Source: Bacteroidota bacterium (GTDB lineage Bacteria; Bacteroidota; Bacteroidia; Bacteroidales; UBA10428). Taken from it: DNA of 11,325 nt. Positions 6,696-11,325 of the stretch are shown piece after piece (position 1 is the first letter of the stretch; the number at the start of each line of letters is the position of its first letter). Under the pieces are notes generated by a model. That model made no database searches. It had not been told where the DNA came from and was given only the letters and a program-made list of their open reading frames with translations. The position numbers and the translations under genes are program-made. The stretch lies in assembly GCA_017860375.1 (NCBI GenBank), contig JAGDMB010000050.1, positions 1 through 11,325 on the forward strand, in the 5' to 3' direction.

Positions 6696-6820
6696 ACCGA
6701 TTACCTTTTAGTGGTGTTGTCGATTACCGAATACCGATTACCTGAAACCAACTTACCGACTCATCTCAAACCGCTTACCGATTACTTTAACCGATTACCT
6801 TTCAACGATTACCGATTACC
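6696..6820. repeat. Degenerate CGATTAC short-repeat tract after the LVIVD gene
   Basis: Seven exact copies of CGATTAC start at 6698, 6721, 6735, 6779, 6792, 6806 and 6813, mostly as ACCGATTACC, with decayed forms such as ACCGACTC (6755-6762) and ACCGAATACC between. The last two copies are in direct tandem. The stop codon of the lipoprotein gene (TTA on this strand, 6809-6811) and its last codons lie inside the tract, so the repeat supplies the C-terminal residues Gly-Asn-Arg and the stop. The tract would be transcribed as 3' untranslated RNA ahead of the terminator at 6657-6686. Confidence 0.85.
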
Positions 6821-8110
6821 TTCTTTCTCCTGGCTGGTGATCGGAATATGACTCAGCAGGCTGATGCTGTCGGATCCGAAATAACGGTACTGGTATAATC
6901 CCCCTTCTCCAATCATCATCAGGTTCCCGTTATAAGGAATCACATCGAAGGCCTGGACATCGGAAAACCACGCTGTCTTGACAAGGTTTTTCGGATTTTC
7001 AGCATTGTACACCTTAAGGCCTGCCTGCCCGTCGCATACAAAAAGTGTCCGACCGTCGATACCCAGCCCATAGGGCTCCTGCATCGGATAGGATTGCACC
7101 CATTTGGGACTCTGAATATTGGAAATATCGATCACATCAAGCTGGCTGGTTGCTTCACCACAGAGGTTCCCCGCCCTGAGGGTAACATAGGCATGGTCAC
7201 CCTCCACCACAACCGGATCACAGCTGGTGACGTGATTATAAGTGGAAATATAAACCGGAGCGGCCGGATTTGCGATGCTGTAAATGATCAATCCGGTCTG
7301 TGTCCCGAAAAACAGCTTATTCTGGTACGGGAATACGGTTTCAACACCCCATCCGATGTACTCATCACGAATGAGGAGCGGGCTAGAAAGTTCATCGATA
7401 TCAAGCACTTTCAGGTTGGACTGGTCCACGGTATACAGAAAATTCCCGTTCAGGGTAAAACGGGCCATCGATCCGGCGATCCCCACCGACATGCTGCCGT
7501 CACCGGAAGAGTTTACTTTGCTGCCCGCATAGGTATCCTCAGCTAAAAAATTTCCTTCCCAAAGTACGGGAAAATCTTGATTACCGGTGTTTACCACTTC
7601 CTCAACTTCTTTGGTCTCCCAGCCGACAACAATTCCGGCATTTGCATCCACGGTGCCCATGGGCAGTCCGTTTTCTTCTGTCAGCGGCGGGAGGGAATAA
7701 GGGAAAATGCTGTCGACCCGGCCCGCTTCATGGATGTTGTGAATATCTGCGATATTGAGGGCAACCAGGTCAATGTAGCTGTCGGCATAAAGAATACTGT
7801 CTTTTATCGCCATATCCACATTGCCCGGGATCTCAATAAAAGATACAAAAACGGGGGCGGAGGGATCACTGTTATTGATCACATGAATTCCTTTTAACGC
7901 TTCATTGATAAAGATCAGGTCATCCTTAAAATAGATCTTTCCGGGCCGGACAATGTCCGTTGAGCCCGAAACCTTAACGGCATTTTTAAATTCATTCCGG
8001 TCCATATAAACCGGTACATTCACCAAATAACGGTCAACGACTTTTTCCTGGCATCCTGTAAATACAACGACAACGATGCCGGTGATCAATAGGTTTCTTA
8101 TTGTTTTCAT
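6809..8110 (-). CDS. LVIVD-repeat beta-propeller lipoprotein
   Basis: A 433-residue lipoprotein of unknown function. The N-terminus is a lipoprotein signal: basic start MKTIR, a hydrophobic run LLITGIVVVV and a lipobox FTGC with the acylated Cys at 20. The mature part repeats blade-like units of about 40 residues with the pattern 'xxLYVxDxxxGLxVIDIxxPxxPxxV': KGIHVINNSDPSAPVFV, NLKVLDIDELSSPLLI, GLIIYSIANPAAPVYI, QLDVIDISNIQSPKWV, GLKVYNAENPKNLV. This is the LVIVD repeat, predicted to form a beta-propeller, common in Bacteroidota surface proteins; the role is probably binding or scaffolding on the outer membrane, by inference only. It is a single-gene unit with its own strong terminator, divergent from the barrel-protein gene. 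Its last codons lie in a CGATTAC repeat tract. Confidence 0.8.
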   Translation of the reverse strand: MKTIRNLLITGIVVVVFTGCQEKVVDRYLVNVPVYMDRNEFKNAVKVSGSTDIVRPGKIYFKDDLIFINEALKGIHVINNSDPSAPVFVSFIEIPGNVDMAIKDSILYADSYIDLVALNIADIHNIHEAGRVDSIFPYSLPPLTEENGLPMGTVDANAGIVVGWETKEVEEVVNTGNQDFPVLWEGNFLAEDTYAGSKVNSSGDGSMSVGIAGSMARFTLNGNFLYTVDQSNLKVLDIDELSSPLLIRDEYIGWGVETVFPYQNKLFFGTQTGLIIYSIANPAAPVYISTYNHVTSCDPVVVEGDHAYVTLRAGNLCGEATSQLDVIDISNIQSPKWVQSYPMQEPYGLGIDGRTLFVCDGQAGLKVYNAENPKNLVKTAWFSDVQAFDVIPYNGNLMMIGEGGLYQYRYFGSDSISLLSHIPITSQEKEGNR

Positions 8111-8241
8111 GGGTCAAACGTTTTAAATTATTGAATATACGTATTGGATGAAATTTGATTCCCAACCGTTGCGTGGTCAGGGATTTTTTTCCATGCGCAA
8201 CGCTTTGGCACTTTATTTCATCTTTTACCAAATTGCCTGTC
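8111..8241. promoter_or_regulatory. Divergent promoter region with a leader hairpin
   Basis: This 131 bp gap separates two divergently transcribed envelope-protein genes and must hold both promoters, although I find no clean TAnnTTTG element on either strand. CGTTGCG (8167-8173) and CGCAACG (8196-8202) form a 7 bp inverted repeat; TGG (8174-8176) and CCA (8191-8193) extend it across a 2-base bulge. The loop contains GGGATTTTTTT. It lies 40-75 bp before the ATG at 8242 and could be a leader hairpin of that gene. Confidence 0.35.
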
Positions 8242-8991
8242 ATGAAGAACCTGATTTCATTTTTAACTTCCCTGGCCTTATTGGCTGTCAGCGTAAGCAA
8301 TGCATGGTGCCAGAAGAAGGAAGATGTGGTCTATCTTTCTGACGGCAGCATTATCCGGGGAATAGCACACACAGACAGTACCGCCGGCCTCATTCGAATA
8401 CTGAATCATGCAGGCGACACCTGGGTTTTTAAACTTTCTGAAGTAGACTCCCTGAAGCGTGAAAAGCCCTTTGAATATAAAGCCATGCTTTTCAACCAGA
8501 ATGGCTTTGAATTCAATATCAATGCAGAATTTCTTATCCGTTCCCGGAACAATGCCATCGGTAGTGCTGTGATTCCCGGTATTGACCTGGTTTTCGGATA
8601 CAGGATAAATCCCTATTTATCGGCAGGAGCCGGTATGGGTATGCAATTCTATGAGCAGATGGAAATTCCCTTTTCCCTATCCGTAAGGGCAAGAACTTCC
8701 TGCAGGGCACTTTCTCCCCTTGTATTGGTAAAGGCCGGCTATACGGTGCCTGCTGAAAAACGACCCAGCGACTGGAATTATGATTACACGAGCTATGGCG
8801 GATTTAACGGAACGGTCGGGTTGGGAATAGAAAGAATCCTCAACGAGAATGCCTCTTTCCTGCTCACTTTCTCGTATCACTACCAGGCATTGAATTATCA
8901 GCTTACTCCTTTGGGTCCATGGATCCAGGAAAGGACACGAAAAGAAGTATACAGCCGTTTCCGGTTCACCCTGGGCTTTTTATTCAAATGA
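8242..8991 (+). CDS. Secreted protein, probable outer-membrane beta-barrel, function unknown
   Basis: A 249-residue exported protein. I chose the ATG at 8242, which opens a clear signal peptide (MKN, hydrophobic LISFLTSLALLAVSVS, cleavage around NAWC-Q); a TTG at 8155 would bury it. Cys23 follows Trp, so it is not a lipobox. Residues about 27-70 (DVVYLSDGSIIRGIAHTD, then VFKLSEVDSLKRE) match a small N-terminal beta domain frequent in Bacteroidota exported proteins. The rest alternates hydrophobic and polar residues with many Gly and Tyr (GIDLVFGYRINPYLSAGAG, GGFNGTVGLGIERIL) and ends in RFRFTLGFLFK, resembling outer-membrane barrel strands. I cannot name a substrate or function. It converges on recX, 30 bp between stops, with no terminator seen there. 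Confidence 0.7.
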   Translation: MKNLISFLTSLALLAVSVSNAWCQKKEDVVYLSDGSIIRGIAHTDSTAGLIRILNHAGDTWVFKLSEVDSLKREKPFEYKAMLFNQNGFEFNINAEFLIRSRNNAIGSAVIPGIDLVFGYRINPYLSAGAGMGMQFYEQMEIPFSLSVRARTSCRALSPLVLVKAGYTVPAEKRPSDWNYDYTSYGGFNGTVGLGIERILNENASFLLTFSYHYQALNYQLTPLGPWIQERTRKEVYSRFRFTLGFLFK

Positions 8992-9021
8992 CAGAACAGA
9001 AAGTCACGGAATCGGAATGAT

Positions 9022-9495
9022 TCATTCGGGATTTTCGGGCGCGGTGATGTGGCATATTTCCCTTACCAGTTCTTCTTCATAACCCCTTGAAGCGGCGAAC
9101 CGGATTAACTTCATTTCTTTTGCGCCCGGTTTTCCCTCTGAACATGCAGCACCTTTTTTGCGCATTTCTTCTTCGATCATTTTCCGGTAATCCGATTCAT
9201 CAATAGTGTCCATGGCTCTTTCTATCCGTTCTTCCGAAATTTGTTTCGTCTCAAGAAAATGGTGTATTTTTTGTCTGCCCCATCGGTTCAGCATGAATTT
9301 ATCGCGGACAGCGGCCTTTGCATACCGTTCTTCATCAATGAACCGGCCGGCCATAAGCTGTGACAGGACTGCCTGATGAAATTCTGCCGGGATTCCCTTT
9401 CTTACCAGGTAATCCGTGATTTCGGCCTTGCATTTTTCCTGTTTGCTGCAAATCCGTTCCAGAATTTTTAAAACTTCACTCAGTGTGTTTTCCAT
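9022..9495 (-). CDS. recX: Regulatory protein RecX
   Basis: RecX binds RecA filaments and modulates recombination and the SOS response. The 157-residue helical protein has normal family length and shows the characteristic core RFIDEERYAKAAVRDKF followed by LNRWGRQKIHHFLETKQIS (residues about 51-87), matching the RecX pattern 'fiDexRfA..yv..r...kwG..ki...L..kgI'. It starts 9 bp after the prmC stop, so the two form an operon driven from the prmC side; recA itself is not nearby. The neighbourhood ribD-prmC-recX is, from memory, a recurrent arrangement in Bacteroidota. No Shine-Dalgarno sequence precedes the ATG at 9495. Confidence 0.92.
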   Translation of the reverse strand: MENTLSEVLKILERICSKQEKCKAEITDYLVRKGIPAEFHQAVLSQLMAGRFIDEERYAKAAVRDKFMLNRWGRQKIHHFLETKQISEERIERAMDTIDESDYRKMIEEEMRKKGAACSEGKPGAKEMKLIRFAASRGYEEELVREICHITAPENPE

Positions 9496-9504
9496 TTCAG
9501 CACA

Positions 9505-10353
9505 TCAGTTTATTACGGCTTTTATCATCCGGGGTTTACCGTTTATATCCCTGCGCATCTCCGCCGTCTTGTAACCGCGGCCATAAAAAATACGGAGGGT
9601 CTCTTCGGGAAACTTTTCATTGATTTCACAATATATTGCGCCTCCCGGAAGAAGGATCTCATGACCCAGATCCGCAATGGCTTTATAAAAGAGCAAAGGG
9701 TCATCGTCAGGCACAAACAATGCCTTATGCGGTTCATAATTCAGCACATTGGCATGCAGGAGGGCTTTTTCCGATTCCCTGACGTAAGGAGGATTGCTGA
9801 CCAGCAGATTGTACCTATTATCCTGGTTCGGGCCGGGATTCAACACATCGAAAAGGAAAAAAGAGACTTGGGTTGCATTGAACTGTGCATTGCGTATGGA
9901 CAGTTCAATGGCCTTTTCATCGATATCGCATCCGCTGATTTTCGCAAGGGGCAGATTCTTTGCCAGCGAAACAGCAATGCAACCACTGCCGGTGCCAATA
10001 TCCAGTATTTTTACCCTTTTACCGGCATACTCTTTACGCACCCAGTCGACCAGTTCTTCCGTTTCCGGACGCGGAATTAATACATGCGGTGAAACCAGGA
10101 AACGCAGATCAAAAAAAATCGTTTCCCCCAGGATATACTGGATTGGTTCAAAAGCCATAAGGCGTTTCAGCATTTCATCCAGTGTTTTTTCATCGTGTTG
10201 GGAAATCACTTCATTCCCTTTCATCCGGAGTTCAATTTTGCTGTACTTTAGCAGATGGAAAAACAGGAGATCCGAAAAATTCCGTATCTCATTGTCATCA
10301 TAAGATCCTGATAAAGCTTGAAAAATTTTTTTCCTGGTTTCAGCTATGGTCAT
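9505..10353 (-). CDS. prmC: Peptide chain release factor N5-glutamine methyltransferase
   Basis: PrmC (HemK) uses S-adenosylmethionine to methylate the glutamine of the GGQ motif in RF1 and RF2, raising peptide-release efficiency. The 282-residue product has an N-terminal helical substrate-docking domain (about 1-85) and a Rossmann methyltransferase domain. Motifs: LIPRPETEELV (92-102), SAM-binding DIGTGSGCIAVSLA (118-131), GCDIDEKAIE (141-150), and the catalytic NPPY (187-190) in LLVSNPPYVRESE that holds the glutamine amide. Earlier database names (HemK, protoporphyrinogen oxidase) are obsolete. It leads the prmC-recX operon and is divergent from ribD with only 38 bp between start codons. 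Its substrate RF2 is encoded about 3 kb away in this window. Confidence 0.96.
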   Translation of the reverse strand: MTIAETRKKIFQALSGSYDDNEIRNFSDLLFFHLLKYSKIELRMKGNEVISQHDEKTLDEMLKRLMAFEPIQYILGETIFFDLRFLVSPHVLIPRPETEELVDWVRKEYAGKRVKILDIGTGSGCIAVSLAKNLPLAKISGCDIDEKAIELSIRNAQFNATQVSFFLFDVLNPGPNQDNRYNLLVSNPPYVRESEKALLHANVLNYEPHKALFVPDDDPLLFYKAIADLGHEILLPGGAIYCEINEKFPEETLRIFYGRGYKTAEMRRDINGKPRMIKAVIN

Positions 10354-10369
10354 AGTCCGATTTCTGATG

Positions 10370-10377
10370 CAAAAGTA
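10370..10377 (-). promoter_or_regulatory. prmC: Candidate prmC promoter -7 element (TACTTTTG)
   Basis: TACTTTTG on the minus strand matches the Bacteroidota -7 consensus TAnnTTTG and lies 16 bases before the prmC ATG, much like the element before prfB. A TTTG -33 box is not obvious; it would fall inside the first codons of ribD on the other strand. Confidence 0.45.
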
Positions 10378-10391
10378 AAAAACTAAGGCCT

Positions 10392-11207
10392 ATGGAGCAT
10401 GATGTGCTGCATAAAAAATACATGAAACGCTGTATCGATCTGGCCAGACTAGGTTGTGGAAGCACCGCCCCCAATCCCATGGTGGGTTCTGTCATTGTAT
10501 GCGGTGACCGGATAATCGGTGAAGGCTTTCACAGGAAGGCTGGCCTGGCCCATGCGGAGGTAAAAGCAATCGGTTCCGTTAAGGACAAGGACCAGCTTGC
10601 CAAAAGCATCCTTTATGTCAATCTTGAGCCCTGCGCTCACACGGGCAAGACACCGCCCTGCAGCGACCTGATCATCCATTGCCGGATTCCATCGGTTGTC
10701 ATCGGGACATTGGATCCACATGAAGTTGTTGGCGGGAAAGGCATAGCGCGCCTTCACCAGGCCGGGATCGCAGTCACCACCGGAATCTGCAGGGACAGCT
10801 GTATCGACCTCAACAAGAGGTTCTTTACGTATCATCTTTTAAAAAGGCCTTATATCATATTGAAATGGGCTCAGTCGGCAGACGGATTTATTGACGTCCT
10901 GAGGGAAAAATCCGACCCGGCCCGGCCAAACTGGATATCCAATGAATTGTCGAGGAAACTGGTGCACAAATGGAGAACTGAGGAACAGGCTATTATGGTC
11001 GGCACCTACACCGCCCTGCTGGACAATCCGAGGCTCAATGCCCGTGAATGGCCCGGAAAAAATCCTTTGCGGATAGTCCTCGATCGAACTTTGCGGTTGC
11101 CGGCCAATCTGCATCTTTTTGATCAGCAGATTGCGACCCTCATCATCAACGAAATACGCGACGAGACAGTCGGATTATGCCGTGGAGGGAGGAAAAAAAT
11201 TGCTTGA
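10392..11207 (+). CDS. ribD: Bifunctional riboflavin biosynthesis protein RibD, frame broken near its 3' end
   Basis: RibD deaminates the pyrimidine from GTP cyclohydrolase II and then reduces its ribose, the second and third steps of riboflavin synthesis. The deaminase domain (about 1-145) shows APNPMVGSVIV, zinc ligand His54 in AHAEVKAI with Glu56, and LEPCAHTGKTPPC with Cys81 and Cys90. The reductase domain begins at RPYIILKWAQSADGFI (152-167), then KWRTEEQAIMVGTYTALLDNPRL and PLRIVLDRTLRLP. After ATLIINEIRDET (residue 259) the frame reads 12 unrelated residues and stops at 11205-11207. The true family C-terminus appears in the +1 frame just after (see next entry) with about 30 residues of the usual linker missing. 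AAGG five bases before the ATG is at best a weak ribosome site. The protein as written would lack a working reductase. Confidence 0.93.
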   Translation: MEHDVLHKKYMKRCIDLARLGCGSTAPNPMVGSVIVCGDRIIGEGFHRKAGLAHAEVKAIGSVKDKDQLAKSILYVNLEPCAHTGKTPPCSDLIIHCRIPSVVIGTLDPHEVVGGKGIARLHQAGIAVTTGICRDSCIDLNKRFFTYHLLKRPYIILKWAQSADGFIDVLREKSDPARPNWISNELSRKLVHKWRTEEQAIMVGTYTALLDNPRLNAREWPGKNPLRIVLDRTLRLPANLHLFDQQIATLIINEIRDETVGLCRGGRKKIA

Positions 11208-11325
11208 AAGTTTCATAACATCGGGCCTTTGGGATGAGGCACGGATCTTTACCGGACAAAAACCTTTTGGTTCGGGAATAAAAGCCCCGGAAATAGAGGA
11301 TCAGCTCAAACAGCAAACCTGGATT
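11173..11325 (+). pseudogene. ribD: Out-of-frame RibD C-terminal segment, runs off the window
   Basis: From 11173 the frame one base on reads DYAVEGGKKLLESFI, then TSGLWDEARIFTG and FGSGIKAPEI. VEGG...LL...F...GL-DE is the conserved C-terminal signature of the RibD reductase domain, so this is the same gene. In B. subtilis RibG about 43 residues separate the preceding strand (IFT) from VEGG, here only about 14. A loss of 3n+2 bases between about 11160 and 11181 explains both the missing residues and the frame change. It may be a real deletion or an assembly fault; the gene continues past the right edge. Confidence 0.8.

Noticed and set aside
6696..6820. CGATTAC repeats as a CRISPR array
   Set aside because: The unit is only 7-8 bp, spacing is irregular, there are no unique spacers of constant length, and no cas gene is present.
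8155..8241. TTG-started N-terminal extension of the barrel-protein gene
   Set aside because: The ATG at 8242 begins a proper signal peptide; the extension would put 29 unrelated residues before it.
9015..9027. GAATGA-T-TCATTC palindrome between the convergent barrel-protein and recX genes
   Set aside because: With a one-base spacer and no T-run it cannot act as an intrinsic terminator, and it overlaps the recX stop by chance composition.

Overview
The window comes from a Bacteroidota (Bacteroidetes-type) chromosome, most likely an environmental or gut Bacteroidales-like lineage. The evidence is a split methylmalonyl-CoA mutase (small and large subunits as separate genes), an LVIVD-type beta-propeller lipoprotein, a typical Bacteroidota 'SDG(S)IIRG' secreted beta-barrel protein, almost no Shine-Dalgarno sequences before start codons, and two promoter candidates of the Bacteroidota TAnnTTTG type. 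It is mainly housekeeping DNA. I see no insertion sequence, phage gene, CRISPR array, tRNA or rRNA.

Layout. Positions 1-6626 are all minus strand and read right to left: prfB (release factor 2) with a small ArsC/Spx-family gene 16 bp behind it; then fumC (class II fumarase) alone; then the mutA-mutB pair for methylmalonyl-CoA mutase, with mutB cut by the left window edge. Fumarase and the mutase both serve the succinate/propionate branch of central metabolism. Positions 6809-8110 hold an LVIVD beta-propeller lipoprotein gene (minus). A divergent gene for a secreted, probable outer-membrane barrel protein follows at 8242-8991 (plus). It converges on a prmC-recX operon (minus, 10353 to 9022), and ribD runs divergently from prmC off the right edge. 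PrmC methylates the GGQ glutamine of release factors, so prfB and prmC here encode an enzyme and one of its substrates.

Most notable points. (1) MutA carries an in-frame, metallothionein-like block of 14 cysteines in 37 residues, in the linker between its barrel domain and its C-terminal domain. (2) prfB keeps the textbook programmed +1 frameshift site, whose AGGAGG is the only strong Shine-Dalgarno-like element tied to a gene here. (3) prfB also has a second, unexpected frame break at an A5 run, and ribD has a frame break with about 30 residues missing; these may be sequence/assembly errors or real lesions. (4) Two unrelated families of degenerate 6-8 bp repeats (TTCAAA and CGATTAC) fill two intergenic gaps, and each starts inside the stop codon of the upstream gene.
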